Shown here: positions 24,888 to 32,319 of the stretch, one piece after another
Numbering within the stretch: position 1 is the first letter of the stretch
Layout: each line of letters begins with the position of its first letter
From: Methanoregulaceae archaeon UBA467
GTDB taxonomy: Archaea > Halobacteriota > Methanomicrobia > Methanomicrobiales > Methanospirillaceae
DNA: 64,000 nt
Assembly (NCBI GenBank): GCA_002503825.1
Contig: DASP01000001.1
Location: 124,001-188,000 of the forward strand
Direction of reading: 5' to 3'
Program-made: the position numbers and the translations under genes
The notes under the pieces: generated by a model
What the model saw: the letters and a program-made list of their open reading frames with translations, nothing else
Database searches by the model: none
Told to the model about the DNA's origin: nothing

Positions 24888-26351
24888 ATGTCTCTGATGG
24901 TCCTCGGCACTTCATCTCATGTCGGTAAAAGTACTGTCGTAGCTGCACTTTGCAGGGCACTGGCTAACCGGGGTATTTCAGTTGCGCCATTCAAGTCACA
25001 GAATATGAGCCTCAATTCTTATGTCACCGCCGACGGATGTGAGATCGGTATTGCACAGGCAATGCAGGCTTTTGCGGCACGGCTGGAGCCTGATGCTGAC
25101 ATGAATCCCATACTCCTCAAACCCAAGGCCGAGAAGGTATCGCAGGTGATTCTTCTCGGACATCCTTACAAGGATGTCCTCATCACGCATTATTACCAGG
25201 AAACCGATTTTCTCCTGTCAAAAGCACTTGAATCTGCCCGCCGCCTTGAAGAACGGTACGGGCATCTTGTGGTGGAGGGGGCAGGCGGGGCGGCTGAAAT
25301 GAACCTTTATTCCAGGGATATTGCAAATATCCGCCTTGCACAGGCCCTTCGCCTTCCTATTCTTATCGTAGCGGATATTGAACGGGGCGGCGTATTTGCC
25401 CAGGTATACGGCACAATAAAGCTCCTCCCTCCAGACATTCAGCCATATGTGATGGGAATTATCATCAACAAGTTCAGGGGGGACCACACTATTTTTGAGG
25501 ACGGCGTACGAATCATCGAGGATATAACAGGAATTCCTGTTCTGGGCGTCCTCCCTTACCTCTCCATCCCGCTTCCGAGCGAGGATTCGCTGTCACTTGG
25601 CGATAAAAAGATCGGAAATCATCCGGTACGGATCGGGATCATCCGGCTCCCGCATATTTCGAATTTTACCGATTTTGAGCGACTGGAACGGTTCGCAAAC
25701 GTGGAGTACGTAAAACCCGGTCATTCCCTCTCCGGCTTTGACTGCATCATAATTCCGGGAACGAAAAACACCGTGGATGATTTGAAAGCCCTTATGGAGA
25801 GCGGGACTGCCAATGAGATAGTACGGGCACATGAACGGTTGATCCCGATCATCGGCATATGCGGCGGGTACCAGATGCTTGGTCAGAAAATCATTGACAA
25901 AGGAATCGAGTCCTGCGAAGGAGAATTTCCGGGTCTTGGACTTCTTAATGGAATCACCCTCTTCGACCGGTACGAGAAGAAGACGGTACAGGTCCAGAGG
26001 ACTGCAAACCCGGTCGGACCTGTTCTTTCCCGCATGGGGACAATCAGGGGATACGAGATACACATGGGTGTGACCGACACACAGGGTGACAACGAAGCTT
26101 TTACCGGTGAGGGCGCAGTTTCTGATGACGGAATGGTTTTCGGGACGTACCTGCACGGCCTCTTTGAAAACGATACGGCGGTCGGGGCGCTTATGACCTT
26201 TCTCTATGAACGTAAAGGTCTTTCATTCTCATTTTCAGCACCGGATTTCTCCGATGCCTATGATGATCTCGCACGCTCGTTTGAAGCGCATGTGAACATG
26301 GAACCTATCCTCAGGTTGTTTTCCGGAGAGGGTCCGGCCATGCCGGAATGA
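24888..26351 (+). CDS. cobQ: Cobyric acid synthase (adenosylcobyrinate amidotransferase)
   Basis: Amidates four side chains of adenosylcobyrinic acid a,c-diamide with glutamine nitrogen in adenosylcobalamin synthesis. The 487-residue protein has an N-terminal dethiobiotin-synthetase-like ATPase (MVLGTSSHVGKSTVV loop at 4-18, APFKSQNMSLNS, GAGGAAEMNL, VADIERGGVFA) and a C-terminal class I glutamine amidotransferase with nucleophile Cys in GICGGYQMLG and catalytic His near LHGLFE. The ATG at 24888 is favoured over one at 24870 because it lies 27 nt after the TATA box. The frame opens further upstream within nrdJ and is not coding there. Confidence 0.95.
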   Translation: MSLMVLGTSSHVGKSTVVAALCRALANRGISVAPFKSQNMSLNSYVTADGCEIGIAQAMQAFAARLEPDADMNPILLKPKAEKVSQVILLGHPYKDVLITHYYQETDFLLSKALESARRLEERYGHLVVEGAGGAAEMNLYSRDIANIRLAQALRLPILIVADIERGGVFAQVYGTIKLLPPDIQPYVMGIIINKFRGDHTIFEDGVRIIEDITGIPVLGVLPYLSIPLPSEDSLSLGDKKIGNHPVRIGIIRLPHISNFTDFERLERFANVEYVKPGHSLSGFDCIIIPGTKNTVDDLKALMESGTANEIVRAHERLIPIIGICGGYQMLGQKIIDKGIESCEGEFPGLGLLNGITLFDRYEKKTVQVQRTANPVGPVLSRMGTIRGYEIHMGVTDTQGDNEAFTGEGAVSDDGMVFGTYLHGLFENDTAVGALMTFLYERKGLSFSFSAPDFSDAYDDLARSFEAHVNMEPILRLFSGEGPAMPE

Positions 26352-26429
26352 GCAGGTACCGGGGTTGGGTTTTTCACCCATCAGAACAATACAAGCTCAC
26401 GCAAAAGGATTCTATACAGGGTATAAATT

Positions 26430-26771
26430 ATGGCAATGAGAGTATCTTTCACACTCGATTCTGAAACCATGGATATTATCGATAAATTCGCGAAAGAGCA
26501 CGGGATCGACAGAAACAGGGCCATCCTTGAATTTATTGAGAACGGCTATGAACACTTAAGCGACGGTCGCACTATCAACTTAAACCAGCAACGTGCCTTT
26601 GAAGAATACAACGAGCTTAAAATAGCTGTTGAGGAGGTTAAAAAGAACCTTGCAAGTCTCACGGAAGAGGTGCGGCTTGTCCATCATACGATCGATGTCG
26701 AGTGGGGAAAGGAGATGAGGGGGGTTCCGTACCAGACAAAGCGCTGGTGGGAATTCTGGAAAACCCAGTAA
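26430..26771 (+). CDS. Ribbon-helix-helix-type small protein with coiled-coil tail
   Basis: A 113-residue protein whose first 45 residues, MAMRVSFTLDSETMDIIDKFAKEHGIDRNRAILEFIENGYE, fit a ribbon-helix-helix (CopG/Arc-like) DNA-binding fold: a short strand, then two helices with a turn at GIDR. The rest (about 55-100) is a charged helix likely to form a coiled coil, and the C terminus is rich in tryptophan (RWWEFWKTQ), unusual for a DNA-binding protein. It may regulate its own or a nearby gene. Not part of an antitoxin pair that I can see. Its stop abuts the stop of the convergent gene at 26772. Confidence 0.82.
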   Translation: MAMRVSFTLDSETMDIIDKFAKEHGIDRNRAILEFIENGYEHLSDGRTINLNQQRAFEEYNELKIAVEEVKKNLASLTEEVRLVHHTIDVEWGKEMRGVPYQTKRWWEFWKTQ

Positions 26772-27038
26772 TCAGCCGATAATATTCATCATGCTGTGGT
26801 AGCCTTCTCCTTTCCTGTCAGCACATTTTACAGATTCAACTACTTTTAAGTTGACTTCATCGGTGGCACGGGACTTCAGGCAATAGGCAAGAGACGGGGA
26901 GATAACAAATTTTCCCTTCACCTGAAACGCTCTTGAATGAATGCAAAACCTGCAATGTTCAATAGTTTCATCTTTCCCGGGAAGACAGGGAACTTTTCCG
27001 TCTCTCACCGGAAGGATACGGTAGTCATCTTCGGGCAT
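26772..27038 (-). CDS. Small cysteine-containing protein of unknown function
   Basis: An 88-residue open frame with normal codon choice for this genome. Cysteines fall as CLPGKDETIEHCRFC (C18, C29, C32), then YCLKS and KCADRK, which suggests a metal or iron-sulfur site. A short AGGT lies 7 nt before the ATG. It is convergent with the ribbon-helix-helix gene with no intergenic space. I do not recognise the family. It could also be a zinc-finger-like cold-shock or redox protein; the gene call rests on composition and motif spacing. Confidence 0.62.
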   Translation of the reverse strand: MPEDDYRILPVRDGKVPCLPGKDETIEHCRFCIHSRAFQVKGKFVISPSLAYCLKSRATDEVNLKVVESVKCADRKGEGYHSMMNIIG

Positions 27039-27157
27039 AGCATACCTGCACCAGTAATGTCTCGTATTCCTATTTCTACCCTGCCTCTGTGTATACTGTC
27101 ATTCCGGACGGGGCATATCCCTATTATCCATGAATGGTAATAATTACCTGATTCGCA

Positions 27158-27991
27158 ATGTACCAGGTCACGAAATTACATACGGCGCTGATAGCAGGTT
27201 TGTGTCTTTCACTCCTTATTTCATGTACATGGGCTTCTGTAATTTCAGTTCCTGAACTGGCGTTCCAGACCCCGGGAGAAGTCACCACCAGTGATATTCT
27301 GCTCGACAGCGCCCCGAACGGTATTTCCGGTTATAAGATTACCCTTTCAATAGCAGACCCGGAAATGTGCGAGATAACCGGAATAACCTCCCCTGAATGG
27401 GCGGCTTTAGAGGGGACATCCCCCCTCCCGGGATCGGTTGTCGCCATTCAGGCTGTGGATATCGGGAACCTGGTTGAAACAAACAGTACCGGGATTCTCC
27501 TGGCACGAGTCAGCGTTACCTCAAAAGAAGCCGGTTCAACTTCACTGTTAGTGACGGTCAACCTGATTGATGACGATGCGGGAAATCCGGTTATGGTAAC
27601 AGTCCCTGCCATTAATGGCGAAACAGCCACGTCTGTCACTTCAGGCACTACCACATCGGCAACGGACACCATGACTCAGTCGGGAAGCGGTTCCGGGGCA
27701 TCCTCCTCAGCAGTATATGCGGGTGCCGGAAGCGGCACATCGGGAAGCGTCCCGGTATCACAGGTTAAAACCGTTTCAGTGACTCTTTTCGTTCCTCCGC
27801 AGGACTCTTCGACCCCTGAAAACGTGACGGAACCCGGGAGTTCTGCCACTTCCCGGGCTTCAACATCTTCACCAGATACTCAAGGGGTCCCAACTGAGCC
27901 ACCCCTGATAAAAGCGCCAATCATGATATGGGGTATGGTTTTCGCATTGTTTTGCGCAGGTATAATTATCAGGCATAACAAAGCCTCATGA
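27158..27991 (+). CDS. Secreted, membrane-anchored cohesin-like surface protein
   Basis: A protein of 277 residues with an N-terminal signal peptide (hydrophobic about 10-26, before SVISVPELAF), a beta-rich domain of about 120 residues with the cohesin-type pattern SGYKITLSIADPEMCEITGI and GILLARVSVTSKEAGSTSLLVTV, a Ser/Thr/Gly-rich linker (about 150-240) and a C-terminal membrane helix IMIWGMVFALFCAGIII followed by a short basic tail RHNKAS. This is the architecture of a wall- or membrane-anchored archaeal surface protein. Binding partners are unknown; no dockerin protein is in the window. Domain call is by eye and moderate. Confidence 0.8.
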   Translation: MYQVTKLHTALIAGLCLSLLISCTWASVISVPELAFQTPGEVTTSDILLDSAPNGISGYKITLSIADPEMCEITGITSPEWAALEGTSPLPGSVVAIQAVDIGNLVETNSTGILLARVSVTSKEAGSTSLLVTVNLIDDDAGNPVMVTVPAINGETATSVTSGTTTSATDTMTQSGSGSGASSSAVYAGAGSGTSGSVPVSQVKTVSVTLFVPPQDSSTPENVTEPGSSATSRASTSSPDTQGVPTEPPLIKAPIMIWGMVFALFCAGIIIRHNKAS

Positions 27992-28111
27992 TTTTTTTAG
28001 TCCGGACCCGGGACGATGATTTAAACCGGGATTTTCCCTGATAGAGAAATGACTGGTCCCTCGGGGGCGGATACGGCGTTTATATCAGGGGTTGCCGGTT
28101 GAACAGGTATC

Positions 28112-29377
28112 TCAGATCTCAAGTTTTGTTTCTTCATTATTGAGCGCTGAAATGGATCCCTGCAGTTCTTCGATGAGGTCCGGGATCTTCCGCTCAGTGT
28201 CCTGCCGGTGCCGTTTAAGATTATTAAACTGACCTTTCTCCTTTTCGAGTTCTTCTTTCAACTCTTTCTCCTTCTTTTCAAGTTCAAGCAGTCTCCGGTT
28301 CGCGGGATCGACGGCTATATTTGTTTCCAGGCGGCCAAGACGTGCTTTATTATCTGAAAGCCGGTCCGATAATACACCGAGAGTCTGGATCACAATACCC
28401 GGCCCGCCGAACAGTTCCTTTTCTTCCTTGTTTTTCAGTGATATGGACCCTGCCTCTATCATACTCATTACCAGCGGCTGATTCCTTTCAATGGATGGTT
28501 TCAGGGTGTCCCAGCCGGGAATTATGGGGTCTGTCATGAGTTCAACAGAGGATGAGATCTCTCTTCCCATCTTATCGTGCCCTTTTGCCGCGATCTTCTC
28601 AGCCTTCCGGAATACATGCACCAGCGTTGTAAAAACCGCCCTTATTTCACGTTCGGTATCGTTCACCTGCATCCGGGCAGTTTTTTCTTCTTCCAGGAGC
28701 GCATAATACCCGGGACTCCGGCCCTCCCTGACCTGCTTCAATTCATCTCCCGATTGTGTTATCAAATCATTTAAACCCAGGATCTTACTCTCAATATCAG
28801 GTATTTGAACATCACAGTTGTTTTTTTCTTCCTGCGCCTTTACCAGATGATCGTATAGTTCCCTTGTTTTTGCAGCCTGATCCATGGAGCGGCGGTATTC
28901 CGTATGGCTACGGGTCATTGAATTCATCTCCTGCCCAATCCGGTCTATTGCGATACGTATCGCTTTCATTTCATCAGGGAAAACCCCGCGGATATACCGT
29001 CCGGGTCCGGTCAGGCTTTTTACGCACCCCTTGAGGCACTCGGCTGCCGCATCGTAAAATTCGAGAGGGTCATCCGGCATCGGCCTTGATAGTGCCGTTA
29101 GCATCGATTTCTCAAAAAGGGGGAGAGAATTCTGTGTAATTTTTTCAAGTTTCGGGTGAACTGTCTTTTCTTTCTCTGTTCTTCCAAGAATTTCAACTAG
29201 TTTCAGCAGTTCGTTCCTTGCATCACTGATAGTATCCATGGAGTGTTCAGTAATGGCCCGCAGCTTCTCCTTTTCTTTCGCCTCCCTTGAATCAAGGAAT
29301 GCCGGGATATCCTCATATTTAAGGACGGCCATTTCTTTTTTTTCCTTCTTCAGGATATTTTTAAAGATTTTTAACAT
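28112..29377 (-). CDS. Long coiled-coil protein of unknown function
   Basis: A 421-residue soluble protein with two helical, charged coiled-coil regions: roughly 160-250 (TRSHTEYRRSMDQAAKTRELYDHL and onward) and 345-410 (LELEKKEKELKEELEKEKG and onward). No Walker motifs, so it is not an SMC ATPase. A basic N-terminal helix (KIFKNILKKEKKEM) might touch membrane or nucleic acid. I do not recognise a named family. It lies 18 nt downstream of the nadM stop on the same strand and could be co-transcribed with nadM and larB. Confidence 0.8.
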   Translation of the reverse strand: MLKIFKNILKKEKKEMAVLKYEDIPAFLDSREAKEKEKLRAITEHSMDTISDARNELLKLVEILGRTEKEKTVHPKLEKITQNSLPLFEKSMLTALSRPMPDDPLEFYDAAAECLKGCVKSLTGPGRYIRGVFPDEMKAIRIAIDRIGQEMNSMTRSHTEYRRSMDQAAKTRELYDHLVKAQEEKNNCDVQIPDIESKILGLNDLITQSGDELKQVREGRSPGYYALLEEEKTARMQVNDTEREIRAVFTTLVHVFRKAEKIAAKGHDKMGREISSSVELMTDPIIPGWDTLKPSIERNQPLVMSMIEAGSISLKNKEEKELFGGPGIVIQTLGVLSDRLSDNKARLGRLETNIAVDPANRRLLELEKKEKELKEELEKEKGQFNNLKRHRQDTERKIPDLIEELQGSISALNNEETKLEI

Positions 29378-29395
29378 AATGATCAGCCGGTCTTC

Positions 29396-29923
29396 TCACT
29401 CACCTGTGATGATATCACAGTCGTTTCTCACGATCTGCCGAAGCCTTTCTACTCCGTCGATCTCATGGATCACGCGGATGACTGATGCCGGGACAAGGTG
29501 TTCCCATGTATCTCCCCTCACCATTCTCCTGCGTATCTCGGTGCCGCTATGGGAATCACGTTCATACATGGCCGGTGAAAGGACCGTGGCCCCTTCCTCC
29601 TGGAAGAGCCGGACTACCAGGGGATTGCTTGAGTATATTGTATCAAACGGCGGCGTCATTGAGCGAACGTGTGCGACCCACAGCGCATTTCTCTTTATAT
29701 CCTCGATGGGTATGACATATGCCCTGCATCCGACTGATTCCAGTGCGGTAGTGATCATCAGCACCCGCTCTCCTGCAGTATAGGGATTGGAGGGTTCATG
29801 TGAAAGCTGTGCACTTCCAACACCTATGACTATCTCATCCGCGGTCTCGGCTATACTTTCAAGAACATACTGGTGCCCGTTATGGTAGGGCTGGAATCTG
29901 CCGATATAAAATGCACGGGTCAT
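29396..29923 (-). CDS. nadM: Nicotinamide-nucleotide adenylyltransferase
   Basis: Joins NMN and ATP to NAD. The 175-residue protein is of archaeal NadM size with the nucleotidyltransferase motif RAFYIGRFQPYHNGH (HxGH form at 14-17), the second motif SGTEIRRRM in the C-terminal half, and the strands EIVIGVGSAQLSHEPSNPYTAGER. Its start ATG overlaps the larB stop by 4 nt, so the two are coupled. The frame is open upstream to 30010 inside larB, but the chosen start gives the family N terminus MTRAFYIGRF. Confidence 0.95.
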   Translation of the reverse strand: MTRAFYIGRFQPYHNGHQYVLESIAETADEIVIGVGSAQLSHEPSNPYTAGERVLMITTALESVGCRAYVIPIEDIKRNALWVAHVRSMTPPFDTIYSSNPLVVRLFQEEGATVLSPAMYERDSHSGTEIRRRMVRGDTWEHLVPASVIRVIHEIDGVERLRQIVRNDCDIITGE

Positions 29924-30681
29924 TTCATCGCCACCATGTTTGCAATCAGTGCTGCATGGGCTCCTGCAGTAAATCCCGCGTCGATATTCACAACCGCGAT
30001 AACCGAGCACGACTGAAGCATGCTCGCAAGCGCAGCCCGACCGCCACCCATAAATCCATACCCGGTACTGACCGGGACGCCTATGACAGGACGGTCGACG
30101 AGGCCTGCAACGACTGCAGGGAGTGTTCCTTCTCTGCCTGCTGCAACGATAAATACATCCGCATCAAGACATTTTTTAAGCGCAGGGAAAAGCCGGTGAA
30201 TCCCTGCTGCTCCCACATCATATGCGGTGCATACGCGGCATCCCATCTCCTCTGCAATTACCCGTGCCTCTTCGGCGACCTTTATATCGGACGTCCCTGC
30301 AGTGATGACTGCCACCACGCCTCCCGTAAGGCTGATCTCCCCGGTTTTTGAAAAAACCATCATTCGCGCTTCGGGATTAAAACGTAACAATAAACCGTTT
30401 TTTTCTGCAAGTGCCCGTAAATCTGATTCCTGCGACTGAGAAATGCGTGAGACGATGCATTTCCCGCTTGCTGCCACTATTTTTGGTATGATTCCGGTAA
30501 GGTGGGCGGTATCCTTCCCTTCCGCAAGTACAACCTCGGGTATCCCGCATCTCAGGCTGCGTCCGAGATCGATGCAGGCGAATTCTCCGACGGTCTCAAC
30601 ACGGAGCCCTTCAATTTCCAATACGGCGTCCTCAAGGGAGATCTCATCCGCGTGATAACGGCTGAGGAGTTCACGAAGCAT
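29920..30681 (-). CDS. larB: LarB-family nickel-pincer cofactor biosynthesis protein
   Basis: A 253-residue member of the LarB/PurE-like carboxylase family. LarB carboxylates and hydrolyses nicotinic acid adenine dinucleotide at the start of synthesis of the nickel-pincer cofactor of lactate racemase-type enzymes. Characteristic parts are the N-terminal helices MLRELLSRYHADEISLEDA, then CGIPEVVLAEGK, VAVITAGTSDIKVAEEARV, and GREGTLPAVVAGLVDRPVIGVPVSTGYG. The ATG at 30681 matches both family N termini and a TATA-like box 27 nt upstream; another ATG at 30696 would add five residues. LarA, LarC and LarE are not in the window. Confidence 0.9.
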   Translation of the reverse strand: MLRELLSRYHADEISLEDAVLEIEGLRVETVGEFACIDLGRSLRCGIPEVVLAEGKDTAHLTGIIPKIVAASGKCIVSRISQSQESDLRALAEKNGLLLRFNPEARMMVFSKTGEISLTGGVVAVITAGTSDIKVAEEARVIAEEMGCRVCTAYDVGAAGIHRLFPALKKCLDADVFIVAAGREGTLPAVVAGLVDRPVIGVPVSTGYGFMGGGRAALASMLQSCSVIAVVNIDAGFTAGAHAALIANMVAMK

Positions 30682-30700
30682 GTGATTCGGTCGCATAATG

Positions 30701-30733
30701 CAATAATAAAGATATGGATTGGCGTATAATAAT
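30701..30733. promoter_or_regulatory. Divergent promoter region between larB and the small membrane protein gene
   Basis: TATA-like TATCTTTATTATTGC (minus strand, about 30701-30715) sits about 27 nt before the larB ATG at 30681. On the plus strand GTATAATAATAC (30724-30735) lies before the small membrane protein gene, but about 17 nt from its ATG, too near for a standard spacing. The minus-strand call is the stronger one. Confidence 0.4.
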
Positions 30734-30745
30734 ACGTTCATAAAC

Positions 30746-31069
30746 ATGAGCTATCTGATATATGTCGCTGCATTCGGGGTAGCCGTTGTCTTTTTCCTCT
30801 GGCTCCGGGATGCAAGGATCTTTTACCGTACCGGGCACGCAGGTTACCGGACTGCTGCCTACAGGGGAATCATCTATGGAGCACTGGCCCTCCTTGGGGC
30901 GGCCATTACGTTCACTTCCGGATCTTTTGAAATAATTGGCCTTGGCCTGATACTGGCAGCATTATATCTCCAGGGCCGCCTGCAGAGGGAGAAGGTCTGG
31001 ACAACGGAAGATACCATGGAACGGATAACCGGACGCGTCAGGTTAAAAAAACCGCAGAATAAGTCATAG
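30746..31069 (+). CDS. Small membrane protein of unknown function
   Basis: A 107-residue protein with an N-terminal transmembrane helix (YLIYVAAFGVAVVFFLWL), a short loop RDARIFYRTGHAGYRTAAYRG, and two more hydrophobic segments (IIYGALALLGAAITFTSG and FEIIGLGLILAALYLQG), then a cytoplasmic basic tail. The start is the ATG at 30746 because the longer in-frame ATG at 30719 lies in the promoter region. It is followed 14 nt later by hisS and may be its operon leader. No family assigned. Confidence 0.72.
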   Translation: MSYLIYVAAFGVAVVFFLWLRDARIFYRTGHAGYRTAAYRGIIYGALALLGAAITFTSGSFEIIGLGLILAALYLQGRLQREKVWTTEDTMERITGRVRLKKPQNKS

Positions 31070-31083
31070 GGGATGGTTAGATC

Positions 31084-32319
31084 ATGCTTCAGAAACCACG
31101 TGGCACACGGGATTTTCTCCCGGACGAGATGGAGAAGAGACGATATATCGAGGGAATAATGCGGGAGACCTCCCGCCGCTGGGGCTATCGCGAGGTATGC
31201 ACCCCTGAGTTTGAAGAACTCGAGTTATTTACAATAAGGTCCGGCGAAGGAATAATCCAGGAGATGTATGTATTTGAGGATAAGGGGGGCCGGAAACTTG
31301 CGCTCAGGCCTGAACTTACCGCCCCGGTCCTCCGTCTCTATGTCAACGAAGGGCGATCCCTCCCAAAACCACTCCGCTGGTGTTACTTCTCGGACTGCTT
31401 CAGGTACGAGCGGCCGCAGAAAGGAAGATACCGGCAGTTCTGGCAGTTCGGCGTGGAGCTGATAGGGGCTGATACCGCCATGTCCGATGCCGAACCGGTA
31501 ATGCTTGCCGGGGATATCCTCAAAAACACGGGCCTGACTTTTGATTTGCACGTAGGCCACCTCTCGTTTGTCAAAAAACTGCTGGAAGGTGTTGATCCCG
31601 CCATGCAGCGCACCATTCGTATGTGCCTTGATAAAAAAGATTTTCCAGCCCTTGAAGATCTTCTCGAAACGAATGGATTGCCGGAACTCAGGGAATCCCT
31701 GATAGCACTTGTCGAATCGCGGTCTCTTGCCGAAGCATTTGAAATAACGGGCGACATCCCGGAAAAAAGCAGAATAGAAGAGGTTTTTTCAATTCTTGAC
31801 ACATCAGGGATTCCGTATACCCTTAATACCGGCATTGCACGGGGTCTTGACTATTATACAGGAATTGTATTTGAGGCCTTTGCTGAAAATTTAGGGGCCG
31901 AGAACCAGATTATGGGCGGGGGAACCTACCGCCTGGCACACCTGTTCGGCGGTGAGGATACGCCATCTTCAGGGTTTGCCATCGGTTTTGACAGGGTTAT
32001 GGTTGCGCTCGGGGAGGTCCCTGCGGGAAAAGACCTTATTGTCGGACTGGTCATCGCACCCGGCAGCAGGGAATGGGCGCTCCTGGTTGCCCGGGCATTC
32101 CGCGATGCAGGGATACGCGCTGAGACCGACCTTAGCGGAAAAGGAATCGGAGCCCAGATTGCACAGGTCTCACGGCACGCAGACTTTGCAGTGATAATCG
32201 GTGCGCGCGAGGCAGAATGCCGCATGGTTACCTTAAAGGACCTCGGGTCCGGCGAGCAGAATGAAATGACCGTGGATGAAGCGGTTACAGAGGTGAAGAG
32301 ATGTGGCGCTTGCCGATGA
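31084..32319 (+). CDS. hisS: Histidyl-tRNA synthetase
   Basis: A class II synthetase of 411 residues. The N-terminal QKPRGTRDFLPDE is typical; motif 2 is in YFSDCFRYERPQKGRYRQFWQFGVE; the histidine-specific segments are GIARGLDYYTGIVFEA and GGGTYRLAHLFGGEDTPSSGFAIGFDR (motif 3). The C-terminal anticodon domain follows. GGATGGTTAGATC precedes the ATG. Its end overlaps the first bases of the topoisomerase VI B gene by 17 nt, so translation is coupled. Confidence 0.97.
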   Translation: MLQKPRGTRDFLPDEMEKRRYIEGIMRETSRRWGYREVCTPEFEELELFTIRSGEGIIQEMYVFEDKGGRKLALRPELTAPVLRLYVNEGRSLPKPLRWCYFSDCFRYERPQKGRYRQFWQFGVELIGADTAMSDAEPVMLAGDILKNTGLTFDLHVGHLSFVKKLLEGVDPAMQRTIRMCLDKKDFPALEDLLETNGLPELRESLIALVESRSLAEAFEITGDIPEKSRIEEVFSILDTSGIPYTLNTGIARGLDYYTGIVFEAFAENLGAENQIMGGGTYRLAHLFGGEDTPSSGFAIGFDRVMVALGEVPAGKDLIVGLVIAPGSREWALLVARAFRDAGIRAETDLSGKGIGAQIAQVSRHADFAVIIGAREAECRMVTLKDLGSGEQNEMTVDEAVTEVKRCGACR

